From assembly GCA_013152475.1 (NCBI GenBank), contig JAADGH010000210.1, positions 1 through 47,451 of the forward strand: a stretch of 47,451 bases of DNA, written 5' to 3'. The stretch's first letter is position 1. Each line of letters starts with the position of its first letter. This DNA comes from Planctomycetota bacterium. GTDB taxonomy: Bacteria > Planctomycetota > Brocadiia > JAADGH01. Shown piece after piece: positions 23,694-32,525 of the stretch. The position numbers and the translations under genes are program-made. The notes below the pieces were generated by a model that worked only from the letters and a program-made list of their open reading frames with translations, made no database searches and was not told the DNA's origin.

Positions 23694-24071
23694 TCAGTCT
23701 CCTTTCTTCTCGTCTTGAGCGACTGCGCCCGGTTTTTCGTCTCCGATCTCGATCTTCTGGACCCAGATCTCCAGGTAGCGCTGCCGGTGTCCGGTCTTCC
23801 GACGCTCTTTTTTCCGGCGGGCATACTTGTAAACGACGAGCTTGGGGCCGAGACACTCGCCTTCGAGCCGGGCGATGATCTTTGCGCCCTGGACATAGGG
23901 CCGCCCGAGCTTCATGTTCTCGCCCTCACCCACAGCAAGAACATGGGTGAACGTAACCTGACTGCCGGGCTTGTGCTCGCCGCGCTCCAATTTCGGCAGC
24001 CCCATGACGCGCAGCCGGTCGCCTTCGGCGACCCGGTGCTGCTGACCGGCGATCTCAACAATTGCATACAT
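23694..24071 (-). CDS. rplU: 50S ribosomal protein L21
   Basis: Large-subunit protein binding 23S rRNA. Residues 1-103 follow the family ([20 protein letters not shown], then [34 protein letters not shown]). The C-terminus extends about 20 acidic/basic residues beyond the usual end ([17 protein letters not shown]). It lies 12 nt after rng and 1 nt before rpmA, the standard rplU-rpmA arrangement. Confidence 0.97.
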   Translation of the reverse strand: MYAIVEIAGQQHRVAEGDRLRVMGLPKLERGEHKPGSQVTFTHVLAVGEGENMKLGRPYVQGAKIIARLEGECLGPKLVVYKYARRKKERRKTGHRQRYLEIWVQKIEIGDEKPGAVAQDEKKGD

Positions 24072-24083
24072 CCAGACACACTC

Positions 24084-25634
24084 CTACTTTCGGCTCCCCG
24101 CGATCTCATAGGACGGCAGGGCGCCTTCCTGGTTGCTCTCTCGCGTGCCGCCCTTGAGCGCCACGACCTCGGCCTGCTCCACGGGAAATCCTTCCCGCGC
24201 GCTGACGATAATCCGTTTTTCAGACTCGTCTTCGAGCCGGAGGATGTCACGGCGTTTTTCGTTGTGGAGGTAGTCGGCCACGGCGGGGTTCACTCTGGCC
24301 TCCACTCCCCGCGCACTGTTTTCCCCCAGTTTGAGTTTTATCAGTCGCATCACGTTGACCGCCATGCTCTCCGGGGTTTTGAGCATGCCTGTCCCGCTGC
24401 AGAAGGGGCACTTCTCATAGAGCGACTGCCTGACGCTCGGCCGCACGCGCTGCCGGGTCATTTCGATGATCCCGAAGGGCGACATCCGCAGGGCCTTCGT
24501 CCGCGCCCGATCACGTTTCAAAAGGCCGCCGAAGGCCTTCTCGACCTCGCGGCGGCGCTTGGCCTCCCGCATGTCGATGAAGTCGATCACGACCACGCCC
24601 CCGAGATCGCGGAGGCGAAGCTGCCGGGCGATCTCCGGCACGGCGGCCATGTTCGTCTTGAAGGCCGTCCCTTCGGCGTCCTTCTCGCCGGTGAACTTAC
24701 CGGAGTTGACGTCAATGGCCACGAGCGCCTCGGTCTGGTCGAAGACAATCGACGCGCCGATATCGAGCGATACCTTTCGGTTGTATGTCTTCTCGACCTC
24801 CTGTTCGACCTTGTATCGATGAAACAGCGGCTCGTTCCCCTCGTAAAGCTTGACGTTGATCCTGTGTCTCGGCATGGCCCGCCGAAGGAAGTCGAGCACT
24901 CGAGTATGGGCCTCCTTGGAATCGATCAATATCGTGGTGACATCCGACGGCAGGATGTCGCGCAGTGCGCGGATGACCAACTCGCTCTCCCGGTAGATCA
25001 CCGCCGGCGCCTTGGACTTCTTGGCCTTTTTCGAGAGGTCCGACCAGAGTTTCCGGAGGTAGTGGAGGTCGCGCTGGAGGTCCTTCTTCGGCCTCTCCGC
25101 CCCGGCGGTGCGGACGATAAAGCCCGCATCCTTCGGCAGCGGCATTTCTGAGAGCGTTTTTTTCAGGCGTTTCCGCTGCTCCTCATCGACAATTTTTCGG
25201 GAGATGCCATGGTGTTTTCCGTCGGGCATCATCACGAGATAACGCCCCGGCAGACTGATGTATGTCGTCAGCGCCGGGCCCTTCGTGCCCACCCCTTCTT
25301 TCGTCACTTGCACAAGGACCTCCTGCCCCCTTCGAAGGACGTTCTGTATGGGCGGAAAGTCCTTGCGCCCTTTGTCTCTATTTTTCTCTGTATCCGGGTA
25401 GTGGTCGGACGTCACATCCGAAATATGAAGGAAACCGTTCCGGGGACCGCCGAATTCGACGAAGGCGGCTTGAAGGCTCGGCTCCACATTGGTGATTTTG
25501 CCCTTGTAGATGTTGCCTACGATCTGCCCGCGGGAGCTTCTCTCGATGTAGAACTCCTCCAGGACGTCGCTTTCGAGGATCGCAATGCGCGTCTCCTCCT
25601 GCTCGACAACATTGACGAGCATGATTTTTTTCAT
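24084..25634 (-). CDS. rng: Ribonuclease G/E family endoribonuclease
   Basis: Single-strand-specific endoribonuclease that matures rRNA and turns over mRNA. The 516 residues fit RNase G rather than the longer RNase E. The S1 domain covers about 35-130 ([31 protein letters not shown]). The catalytic DNase I-like domain contains [12 protein letters not shown] and [11 protein letters not shown] with the Mg-binding Asp residues, and the Zn-link is CPFCSGTG. No degradosome scaffold tail is present. It leads rplU and rpmA by 12 nt and follows the DUF2344 gene by 40 nt; this order is widely conserved. Confidence 0.96.
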   Translation of the reverse strand: MKKIMLVNVVEQEETRIAILESDVLEEFYIERSSRGQIVGNIYKGKITNVEPSLQAAFVEFGGPRNGFLHISDVTSDHYPDTEKNRDKGRKDFPPIQNVLRRGQEVLVQVTKEGVGTKGPALTTYISLPGRYLVMMPDGKHHGISRKIVDEEQRKRLKKTLSEMPLPKDAGFIVRTAGAERPKKDLQRDLHYLRKLWSDLSKKAKKSKAPAVIYRESELVIRALRDILPSDVTTILIDSKEAHTRVLDFLRRAMPRHRINVKLYEGNEPLFHRYKVEQEVEKTYNRKVSLDIGASIVFDQTEALVAIDVNSGKFTGEKDAEGTAFKTNMAAVPEIARQLRLRDLGGVVVIDFIDMREAKRRREVEKAFGGLLKRDRARTKALRMSPFGIIEMTRQRVRPSVRQSLYEKCPFCSGTGMLKTPESMAVNVMRLIKLKLGENSARGVEARVNPAVADYLHNEKRRDILRLEDESEKRIIVSAREGFPVEQAEVVALKGGTRESNQEGALPSYEIAGSRK

Positions 25635-25674
25635 TGTGTAAACCGTGTCAACCGCTGCAATAGCGTCCGAACAG

Positions 25675-26349
25675 TCAGCGCCCCATCCGCCGTTTTACAA
25701 GCTCGGCATCGTCGATGAGGTTCACCTGGCTCCGAACGATCGGGCGGTGGATTGTATCTTTGGTTTGGCCCCCAAGCAGGGCGCACAAAACCTCCTCCAC
25801 GCGCGCCGTCCCCTCGCGCGTCACTTTGAGACGAAGATGTATTATACCACCTGCGAAACCAAGATCAAGGATAAAAGGGCGGAGATTTACTCGGCGCGTC
25901 TTGCCCTTCCTTTCGCGCTCCACTACGATTTGGGGCCGGGAGAGGGCCGTTTGGATGAGCGGACGCCAGAAGGCCTCTCCCTCCGGCGCATAAATCTCGT
26001 AAGTGACATCGGTCACCATCTTCTTGGCCCGTGGTGGAATAGCCTTTGCCGAGGCGATCTCAACCCCTTCCGGCAGACACTCGGCCAGCCGCCGTCGGAC
26101 GTCCTCGGCGGGCATCCACTCGGCCAGTTCGAGCTCTACGATTTCGTTCCGGGCCCCGATCCCCAGTCCCAACGCGAGCGGAAAGGAGATGCGAGGGTGG
26201 GGGTTGAACCCACTCGTCATGCGGATGGGTATCTCGGCCATGCGCACGCCGCGTTCGAACACCCGCATGATGTCGAGATGCGACAGGAACATGGCGGGAC
26301 CTGTCTTTCGGAAGCGAATTCGAATTCTCTGAGTGAGCGGCATTGCCAT
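25675..26349 (-). CDS. TIGR03936/DUF2344 family protein (radical SAM-associated)
   Basis: The 224 residues have the family's signature: IRIRFRKTGPAMFLSHLDIMRVFERGVRMAEIPIRMTSGFNPHPRISF, broken here into its recognisable blocks RFRKTGPAMFLSHLD and TSGFNPHPRISF. In many bacteria this domain is fused to, or sits directly after, a B12-type radical SAM protein (TIGR03960) just upstream of rng. Here the radical SAM partner is absent from the window and the domain stands alone. The function is unknown; links to tRNA or ribosome modification are speculation. It starts with a weak ribosome-binding site soon after the pilQ terminator. Confidence 0.88.
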   Translation of the reverse strand: MAMPLTQRIRIRFRKTGPAMFLSHLDIMRVFERGVRMAEIPIRMTSGFNPHPRISFPLALGLGIGARNEIVELELAEWMPAEDVRRRLAECLPEGVEIASAKAIPPRAKKMVTDVTYEIYAPEGEAFWRPLIQTALSRPQIVVERERKGKTRRVNLRPFILDLGFAGGIIHLRLKVTREGTARVEEVLCALLGGQTKDTIHRPIVRSQVNLIDDAELVKRRMGR

Positions 26350-26389
26350 GACAGCGGGAGGTGCGCTGGACAGTGACTGCGCGATCCAA

Positions 26390-26436
26390 GAAAAAAGCCC
26401 CCTCTCCTCTGCCGTGGCGGCGAAGGAGAGGGGAGC
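26390..26436 (-). terminator. Intrinsic terminator of the pilMNOPQ operon
   Basis: Minus strand: GCTCCCCTCTCC paired with GGAGAGGGGGC, about 11 bp with a 17 nt loop, followed by six T. It starts 11 nt after the pilQ stop. Confidence 0.85.
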
Positions 26437-26446
26437 GGACAGGGCG

Positions 26447-28375
26447 CTACTTCTGGTAGACCCGGTATTCGGAGGCCCGGAACTGTTTTTCGTAGGCGCG
26501 GCGGCTTTCGATCTCCCGATCGAGCTCTTGCTCCATATCGCGCCGGATGCGGTCTTTCAGGAAGAGGGGTTTGCCCGGGCGGTTTTCGTTCGCCGACGTA
26601 ATCTGCTCGGCGACGATCCCTCGCGTCTCCTGGCCGCGGTCGACGATGGTGCAGGTGATGAAGATCAGAAGGTTCTCTTTTCGCTTCTGGGTCTGCTTGT
26701 TTTTGAACAGCCAGCCGATGATCGGCAGATCGCCGAGGATCGGGAGCTTTGCGGTGAATTCAACGTCGCGCTCCTGGATCATACCGCCCATGACGGCCGT
26801 CTGGCCGCTGTCCATCTTCAACTTCGTTACGACCGTATTGCTCGTGATCTGGGGAAGGCGAATGGTGTGAACGCCATCGTTGAAGGTCTGGAACCCATCG
26901 GCGTCGGGGCCGCTGAGGAACTCCCACTCGGGGATAAGCGTGATGATGACCTGGTTGGCTTCGCGAATGATGTGCGGTTTGAGGAGCAGTTGAAAACCGG
27001 TCTCGACGGGAGAGTTGTCCGCCTCACGAATCCCGGACGTGCCCGCCGTTCCTTGGACGGTGGTGGTGAAGGTCTCGGCGAATCGAATGGTCTGGCCGAC
27101 AAAGATCGTGGCCTCCTGATTGTCGAGGACGAAGAGTTTCGGCGCCTGAATGATGTTGCTCTTGTCGTCGTTCTTGATAAAGTTCATGGCGAAGCGCATG
27201 CGGTTGAAATCGAGGATTCCGAGATTGCCGCTGACGAAGTTTGATGTCAGCGGGTTCTTTACAGCGAGCGGAAAGTGGGCTGTCGGGAGAATGCCCACGT
27301 CAAAGGTGTCGGCTCGCCCAAAGCTATAGGGAGTGCCAGTGCTATCCGCCCCTCGCCCCGAGCCGAAGAAGAAGGCGAAATCCCCAAGGCCGGTCAGCGT
27401 AACGCCCGGTGTGTTCACTCCGCCCATGGTCCAGTCGGCGCCGAAATCCAGGAGGTCCGAGTTGGTGGTGCTGACGAACTTGATGTCGCAAAACACCTGC
27501 ATCGGCTCGACATCCAATTCTTTGATTACGGCCCCTATCGCGGCGAGGGTGGGTGGGATGTCGGTGATGATGAAGGCGTTCGTGTCCGCGTCAAATTCCA
27601 TTTTTCCGAACTCGGACAGGGTGGTCTTCACCGCCTTGAACAGGGTGAAGTCGCGATCATACTGGCCGGTTTTCTGTTTTGGCTTGCCAACGGCGAACTC
27701 CGTCTCGATGGATGCGGTATAGATGCTTGGCGGCTGGATATAGCGAAGGCGAAAGGCCTTGGTCTCGAGCTGTTCCACCAGCGAGGCGCGCGTCAGCACC
27801 CGCATGATGCCCATTTCGTCGGTGACGGTGACGAAGCCGGCGGTCTTGACCACCGTCTGCAACGCTTCGCGCCACGGGATGTTTTTCAACCGCATGTTCA
27901 CCTTCCCGGTGACCTCTTGTGCGACGACGATGTTGACGTCGGCCTGCCGCGCAAGCATATCGATTGCCGTCGTGATGTCGGCGTTTTGGAAGGTGATGGT
28001 CACACGCGGGGGGTTGGCAAGACGGATCAGGTTCTCGGCCTCCTTTTGCACGATCAGGTTGCAGCGGCTGGCGATCTCATTGAGTACCCGCTCGTAATGC
28101 ACATTGACCAGTCGAAGTGTGAGCCGTTCGTCGATGCCCGGGGCGAGGACGACATTGACGCCGACCATTCTGGAAATGGTGTCCACCACATTTTCGAGGG
28201 GCTCGTCCTTGAAGTCAATGGAGATTCGGCCCGTGACCTTTCTGTCCTCATTTTCCTCTCCAAACCCACCGAATCCCTGCGCCCTCACCGGGACGGCGGA
28301 AGATACAGCGCCCAGGAGGGCGAGCACTCCGATCACATGGGTCCAACGGAGCCTTCGACGGTAAAGGATGTTCAT
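26447..28375 (-). CDS. pilQ: Type IV pilus secretin PilQ
   Basis: Outer-membrane secretin ring through which the pilus passes. From ATG 28375 (GGGAGGA 8 nt upstream) there are 642 residues. A signal peptide is cut near SSAVPVRAQG. A first N-domain (ISIDFKDEPLENVVDTISRM..) follows, then a second (VTITFQNADITTAIDMLARQ) and a third around KAVKTTLSEFGKMEFDADTN. The secretin core is at about 390-590 (IIQAPKLFVLDNQEATIFVGQ, SNTVVTKLKMDSGQTAVMGG, LPILGDLPIIGWLF). No AMIN domain is visible, so it is shorter than proteobacterial PilQ. Last gene of the operon, closed by a terminator. Confidence 0.93.
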   Translation of the reverse strand: MNILYRRRLRWTHVIGVLALLGAVSSAVPVRAQGFGGFGEENEDRKVTGRISIDFKDEPLENVVDTISRMVGVNVVLAPGIDERLTLRLVNVHYERVLNEIASRCNLIVQKEAENLIRLANPPRVTITFQNADITTAIDMLARQADVNIVVAQEVTGKVNMRLKNIPWREALQTVVKTAGFVTVTDEMGIMRVLTRASLVEQLETKAFRLRYIQPPSIYTASIETEFAVGKPKQKTGQYDRDFTLFKAVKTTLSEFGKMEFDADTNAFIITDIPPTLAAIGAVIKELDVEPMQVFCDIKFVSTTNSDLLDFGADWTMGGVNTPGVTLTGLGDFAFFFGSGRGADSTGTPYSFGRADTFDVGILPTAHFPLAVKNPLTSNFVSGNLGILDFNRMRFAMNFIKNDDKSNIIQAPKLFVLDNQEATIFVGQTIRFAETFTTTVQGTAGTSGIREADNSPVETGFQLLLKPHIIREANQVIITLIPEWEFLSGPDADGFQTFNDGVHTIRLPQITSNTVVTKLKMDSGQTAVMGGMIQERDVEFTAKLPILGDLPIIGWLFKNKQTQKRKENLLIFITCTIVDRGQETRGIVAEQITSANENRPGKPLFLKDRIRRDMEQELDREIESRRAYEKQFRASEYRVYQK

Positions 28376-28464
28376 GAAATCAATCCTCCCTATGCAACGG
28401 CTTTTTCGCGTTAAGCCAGGACAGCATACCCACACACCGCATTCACCGCGGCCTATCGAATCGG

Positions 28465-29754
28465 CTACCCTCCGACCATTGGCTGCTCAATGTCTTCTCC
28501 CTTGTATGTGAAGACCACCGTCTCGGGGGTAATGCTTTTGACACGGGTCTTCTCATCCACGTAGTCCCCCAGGCCCACGGTCTTTTCGTTGACAATGGCC
28601 ACGGGATTCTGCGGATGCCACCCGATCCCTGAAATTTTTGGGGGCGCCTGGAGAAACTCAATGCAGATCTTCGCTCGCCGCTCGATATCCATCCCTTTCC
28701 GCCGATAGGAGGCCCGTTCGGCGTCCAACTCGGGCGCCACGGACTTGATATCCGCGAGCTTTCCCTGCAATGTCGCATTCATGTCAGCAATCGCAGCGTA
28801 GTCGTGGGCGTGGTATGTGGCCTCTATCTGCGCCAAGTAGTCCTTTGCGTTGGCCAGGCTGAGCTTCACCTCGCCGATTTCCGCCTGCCGATTGATGTCG
28901 GCAGCTGTCCTCAGGATCTTCTGCTGGCGTTTGCGCAGCATTTCGTCTTCGAACTTCTTGTCGGCCAGCAATGCGACCAGCTCGTCGTGCTCGGTGTGGA
29001 CGCTGCTGAAGCTGCGGTTGCGGAGAAGCTCCCGCATCTTCGCGATGCGCTTGTCGGCCGTCTCCAGCTCCTCCTTTTGGATATCGTGGATGTGCTGGGC
29101 AAGGACCTGGGTGCACTTGAGGATGATCTCGCGCATCCGGTCCTTATAGCGGTCGTCGTCTACCTCGCGGAGCATGGCCTGGATTCGGCCCTTGACCTCC
29201 TGATAGAGGCGGCGGAGCGAACCAAGGTCATTCTTGGCGGCCGAGTTACGCATCTCTTGCAGTTTCCCCTCGGCCCACTGCAGCTCGCGCTCCCAGGTGA
29301 TGCTCTTTACGTAATCCCTCATGGCGCGCTTGAGGTTCCGCGCCCGACGCTTCAATTCCAGGGCATGAACGCGGAGATCGTCGCTCTCGCACGGCCGGTT
29401 CAGTTTCTTAAGCAGCGCCTCGTAGATGGTGCTGAACTCCCCCCCTCGGCGGCTGCGGCATGCCGTCGCCAAGTTGTCGAGATCACGGCGCGCCTCGTCG
29501 ATATCCTGCGCCGTGCATGTGGGGATCTCCGGTCCCTCATCGGTTCCCTTTTCCGAGCCAAACAGGCTGGAGAAGGGGTTCCGTCGGTTGCGCCGCGAAA
29601 AAACGAAAGGGGGTTCCTCCAAGATTTTCTGCGTCGCCAAGGCCCCCGGCGCCTCGGGCTTGGCCGCACGGCGCCTGCGCGGCGGGGCGGCCCGGCCCTC
29701 ACCGGAAAGGAACGTCATGAGGGGCAACAGCACGAGCAAGATTGCCTTTTTCAT
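28465..29754 (-). CDS. PilP-like pilotin-domain protein with a large coiled-coil insert
   Basis: 429 residues with a signal peptide (LLVLLPLMTFLSGEGRAA). The last 55 residues (ISGIGWHPQNPVAIVNEKT, then VGLGDYVDEKTRVKSITPE) match the HR/PilP-type domain of PilP and GspC, which contacts the secretin N-domains. Between them lie about 280 residues of charged helices, probably coiled coil (RARNLKRAMRDYVKSI, LRRLYQEVKGRIQ, KRIAKMRELLRNR). Proteobacterial PilP is only about 175 residues, so this is a much enlarged form. Its position between pilO and pilQ supports the assignment. The gene lies 2 nt after pilO and 89 nt before pilQ. Confidence 0.75.
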   Translation of the reverse strand: MKKAILLVLLPLMTFLSGEGRAAPPRRRRAAKPEAPGALATQKILEEPPFVFSRRNRRNPFSSLFGSEKGTDEGPEIPTCTAQDIDEARRDLDNLATACRSRRGGEFSTIYEALLKKLNRPCESDDLRVHALELKRRARNLKRAMRDYVKSITWERELQWAEGKLQEMRNSAAKNDLGSLRRLYQEVKGRIQAMLREVDDDRYKDRMREIILKCTQVLAQHIHDIQKEELETADKRIAKMRELLRNRSFSSVHTEHDELVALLADKKFEDEMLRKRQQKILRTAADINRQAEIGEVKLSLANAKDYLAQIEATYHAHDYAAIADMNATLQGKLADIKSVAPELDAERASYRRKGMDIERRAKICIEFLQAPPKISGIGWHPQNPVAIVNEKTVGLGDYVDEKTRVKSITPETVVFTYKGEDIEQPMVGG

Positions 29755-29756
29755 GG

Positions 29757-30308
29757 CTATTTCCGTTGGTACGTGTATGTACTGAACTTGAGGTCCACGT
29801 CGAGCATCTTGCCTTCCTTGGGCTTCAGACTAAAGCTCTCGACGCTCATGAATCGTTTGTACCGTTCGAGGAGGTTGATGAACTTGGCAATGTTAAAAAA
29901 CTCGCCTACGAGCTTTGCCTGCCGTGTATGCTTCTCGAACTTGCGACTGCCCCCTTTCCCGCGCCGCGCCTCTCTCGTGATGCGGAAGCTGATGAGTTCG
30001 ACCTCGGCTTCTTTCCGGAGGTCGCTGAGGGTATCCAAAAGGGCCTCCACTTCGCGGCCGTCGGGAAGGATCTTGACGTATTCTTCCACGGCGTTGGTGA
30101 GGGCGTATCGTTTCTCGCGGAGAGCAGGGATTTCTTTGATGCGCTGCTGGGCCTTGACGATCTTTTTGCGGTAGGTGATGATTTCGGTGCGGGCCTTCTG
30201 AATCTGCGACTGGCTGTCATAGATCATATACAGCAACACGCCCACCACCACAATCCCAACGCCGGCAGCGGCCAAGAGTTTTTGTTGTTCGGTCAGCTCT
30301 ATTGCCAT
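29757..30308 (-). CDS. pilO: Type IV pilus inner-membrane protein PilO
   Basis: Partner of PilN in the alignment subcomplex that spans the periplasm. The 183 residues have a short cytoplasmic end and one membrane helix (LLAAAGVGIVVVGVLLYMIY, 10-29). A coiled coil follows (SQIQKARTEIITYRKKIVKAQQRI) and then a ferredoxin-like domain ending in VDLKFSTYTYQRK. The pattern VEYVKILPDGREVEALLDTLSDLRKEAEVELISF is typical of PilO. It lies between pilN and the PilP-like gene; the N-terminal Met context and the position in the operon leave little doubt. Confidence 0.9.
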   Translation of the reverse strand: MAIELTEQQKLLAAAGVGIVVVGVLLYMIYDSQSQIQKARTEIITYRKKIVKAQQRIKEIPALREKRYALTNAVEEYVKILPDGREVEALLDTLSDLRKEAEVELISFRITREARRGKGGSRKFEKHTRQAKLVGEFFNIAKFINLLERYKRFMSVESFSLKPKEGKMLDVDLKFSTYTYQRK

Positions 30309-30353
30309 TTCGGTCCTCCCGCCGCCTCGCCTCCTGCGACGCGGCCCCGCGCG

Positions 30354-30977
30354 CTACCGCCGCGCGGTGCGTGTTGTCTTTTTCGCCCCTTTGGCCCACA
30401 GAACCAGGACGGCCTTGAATTTCAGGACAGGCTTGTCGTCCACATACTCCAGTGCATAGGGCCATTCCGGCATGTCATTGATGTCCTCCCACAGCGGACT
30501 ATTGATAATCCTTCGTCGGAATTTTGCGATGTTCCGCTCATCGGCGCTCTTGGAGAGGCAGTCCATCTCGATAGTCGGTCCCATATCCTGGTTCCGGCGT
30601 CTTCCCTGGGTCTCTTTTACACTGAGAGACTCCAACTGGATGTACGCGGGAACGATATCGACGATCTGGTCCAGTTTCTTGGCCCACAACCATCGGTCCC
30701 TGCGGATTTCCAGGATTGTTTTTTCGCGCATTTCGAAGTCTTTGATTTCCTTCTCCAGTTCGTCGGCTTCCTTGGCGCGTTCCTGCAGGCCCTGCATCTC
30801 CTCCTTGGTGCTGTCGCGCTCCAAGAGCACCGTGGGCAGCACGTTGAACCGATAGTAAATCATGATCAGTCCAACGCTCAGGATCACGATCAAGGAGGCC
30901 AAAAGCGCGAGGAGCTTTGGCCACGGGGTGGGTTCACTCCGCCGGAGTTCTTTCGGCAACAGGTTGATTTGAATCAT
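30354..30977 (-). CDS. pilN: Type IV pilus assembly protein PilN
   Basis: Inner-membrane protein whose cytoplasmic N-terminus binds PilM. It starts MIQINLLPKELRR, the INLLP motif that docks in the PilM groove. One membrane helix follows (LLALLASLIVILSVGLIMIYY, about 23-43), then a coiled coil (STKEEMQGLQERAKEADELEK) and a periplasmic ferredoxin-like domain. The 207 residues match the family. It lies 3 nt after pilM and 45 nt before pilO. Confidence 0.93.
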   Translation of the reverse strand: MIQINLLPKELRRSEPTPWPKLLALLASLIVILSVGLIMIYYRFNVLPTVLLERDSTKEEMQGLQERAKEADELEKEIKDFEMREKTILEIRRDRWLWAKKLDQIVDIVPAYIQLESLSVKETQGRRRNQDMGPTIEMDCLSKSADERNIAKFRRRIINSPLWEDINDMPEWPYALEYVDDKPVLKFKAVLVLWAKGAKKTTRTARR

Positions 30978-30980
30978 AGC

Positions 30981-32009
30981 TCAGCCCATTCCCGCTCGCG
31001 CCGCCAGCCCTACGGCCACGGCGAGCCGCGAACAATTTCTCTTGACGTCGTCCACGTTCACGTGCTCCAGGGAGAACTGAAGCCGCTCGGTGGGGTCCCA
31101 GCGCTGTGTCTTTACATCGAAGATTCGTTCCAGGAAACGTTCCAGCCCTGGAAGCTGGCACCCCCCTCCGGAGACATAGGCCTCATCGACGGGTCTGTCG
31201 AATTGGCTCTCATAGTAGTCGAAGGACAGACGGACCTCGTTGCCGAGGTCGTCCAGGGCAGTGGCGATCAGTTCGATAACTTCATCGACCTTGTCGCCGG
31301 GATTGTCAAAGAGGGCGTCCACCTCGGCATCGCTCAGGTTCATTCCCTTGCCCACGGCCTCCAGGAACTCATTCCCGGCGATATAAACCTCTCGAGCAAA
31401 CTGAGATACGTTTCCCTGCATGATGTTGATGCTTGTCTTATTCGCCCCGATGTCCACGAGGGCGTGAACCTTGTCGGCGGGAAGGGCGCCTGGCCCCATG
31501 AGCTTATTCATCTCGAAGGCGTTGCCGATGGCGAAGATGTCGACGTCGATAATCGCCGGGGTCAGCCCGGCGGCGGTGATGAGTCGCACGTGCTCATCGA
31601 TTTCGCTCCGCTTCACGGCAACCAGGATTACCTTTATCTCTTTGGAGTCCGGCAGCCGCTGGACAAGCTGGTAGTCAAGGACCACCTTGTCGGCCTCGAA
31701 TGGGATATACTTGTCGGCTTCAAACCGGATGCGATTGGCCAGCTCGTGATCGGGCATCTCTTCGAGGGTGAGGTATCGGCTGATGACGGAGCGTCCCGAA
31801 ACGCTCGATGCCACCAAGCCCGAAAGGTGGTGTTGCTGAGTAAGCTGGCGCAAGGCGCTGGCGCGCTCCTCCGCCGCCGGGACACGAGTTTCCCCGTAGC
31901 CGGTCACAACCAAGCTGCCGGCCCTTGAGGTGACCTCGATGGCCTTGATCGAGTAGGTCCCGATATCCAGACCGATCATGCTCCGGCTCTTGCCAAAAAG
32001 GGATAACAT
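30981..32009 (-). CDS. pilM: Type IV pilus assembly ATPase-like protein PilM
   Basis: Cytoplasmic actin-like (FtsA-fold) protein that binds PilN and links the alignment complex to the assembly ATPase. The 342 residues contain the phosphate loop GLDIGTYSIKAIEV (13-26), the second ASKHA motif LVDIGANKTSINI, the SHS2-like insertion, and YVSGGGCQLPGLERFLE near the C-terminus. It is the first gene of pilMNOPQ, 160 nt downstream of a terminator and about 280 nt downstream of the c-di-GMP aptamer. Its expression should therefore depend on read-through controlled by that switch. Confidence 0.95.
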   Translation of the reverse strand: MLSLFGKSRSMIGLDIGTYSIKAIEVTSRAGSLVVTGYGETRVPAAEERASALRQLTQQHHLSGLVASSVSGRSVISRYLTLEEMPDHELANRIRFEADKYIPFEADKVVLDYQLVQRLPDSKEIKVILVAVKRSEIDEHVRLITAAGLTPAIIDVDIFAIGNAFEMNKLMGPGALPADKVHALVDIGANKTSINIMQGNVSQFAREVYIAGNEFLEAVGKGMNLSDAEVDALFDNPGDKVDEVIELIATALDDLGNEVRLSFDYYESQFDRPVDEAYVSGGGCQLPGLERFLERIFDVKTQRWDPTERLQFSLEHVNVDDVKRNCSRLAVAVGLAARAGMG

Positions 32010-32163
32010 AAGGCAGCTCCCTGGTTGTTCACCAAGCCACTGTCAAAACCTCATCGACAGGAGAGATAGCGCCTCCCCTGCGTCGGCCATACCTCCAGAT
32101 ACCGATTGTTGAGGCAAAAGATTATCGTACTGACATCCATAAGTCAAGACTATTTCTGGAGTT

Positions 32164-32208
32164 GTCCAAAAAAACCCGTTCGGTCTCGAATTCACCGAAC
32201 GGGTTGTT
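32164..32208 (-). terminator. Terminator of the pil riboswitch (expression platform)
   Basis: Minus strand: AACCCGTTCGGT, 8-9 nt loop, ACCGAACGGGTT followed by TTTTT. A 12 bp stem with a T run, placed between the aptamer (ends near 32288) and pilM (start 32009). There is no open gene upstream except ptsI, which ends 320 nt away. Either it ends the ptsI transcript or, more likely, it is the switchable element before pilM. Confidence 0.85.
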
Positions 32209-32287
32209 CCTCGCGCTTCTCCTTTCGGCAACCTGTCAACCATGCCGGCCCGTTGTGTCCGCAAGCCTTTTTGCTCCAAGGCGTTGC

Positions 32288-32383
32288 GTCAAACACAACC
32301 CTGCCACGTCCACCGCCGGTTTAGGTCAGTGGCTTTGCGTCCTGTCCTTTCGAACAGTTTGCCCGTTCGTAGAGTTTTACATT
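32288..32383 (-). promoter_or_regulatory. c-di-GMP-I (GEMM-I) riboswitch upstream of pilMNOPQ
   Basis: The RNA on the minus strand follows the GEMM-I consensus closely. It has GGGCAAAC (32364-32357), a helix capped by a GAAA tetraloop (CTGTTC-GAAA-GGACAG), and GGACGCAAAGCC (32342-32331). A second helix GCCAC/GTGGC contains the tetraloop receptor CCTAAACC, and the closing strand is GGGTTG. The G-run GGGCAAAC keeps G at the specificity position that is A in cGAMP-selective GEMM-Ib RNAs, so c-di-GMP is predicted as ligand. Related riboswitches control pilus genes in Geobacter and other bacteria. Confidence 0.93.
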
Positions 32384-32462
32384 ATCTCTTGGTTTTTTGA
32401 GCTCGTCTCCAGGAAAAAAAAGAGCACGATGCAATCGAGCGATGTGGCGAACGGTATGTACA

Positions 32463-32490
32463 AGTATACTACATGAATCAAGTTTGTCAA
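32463..32490 (-). promoter_or_regulatory. Sigma-70-type promoter for the riboswitch-pil transcript
   Basis: Minus strand: -35 TTGACA at 32490-32485, 16 nt spacer, -10 TATACT at 32468-32463. Start near 32456, giving an RNA of about 70 nt before the aptamer and a leader of about 450 nt in all. It lies downstream of the ptsI stop, so the pil operon has its own start. Confidence 0.75.
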
Positions 32491-32525
32491 GCTCCTTGCC
32501 CGGGAATCGTGGTCTGGGAGCGCGG

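Noticed and set aside
23490..25151. 553-codon plus-strand frame opposite rplU/rng
   Set aside because: It is antisense to well-identified ribosomal protein and RNase G genes, and its translation has no recognisable domain.
29742..31928. 728-codon plus-strand frame opposite pilM-N-O
   Set aside because: The minus-strand genes show INLLP, ASKHA and transmembrane features in operon order; the opposite frame is a compositional shadow.
32207..32287. A second tandem GEMM aptamer between the first aptamer and the terminator
   Set aside because: The stretch has no GGACGCAAAGCC or GGGCAAAC equivalent and no tetraloop helix, so only one aptamer is supported.
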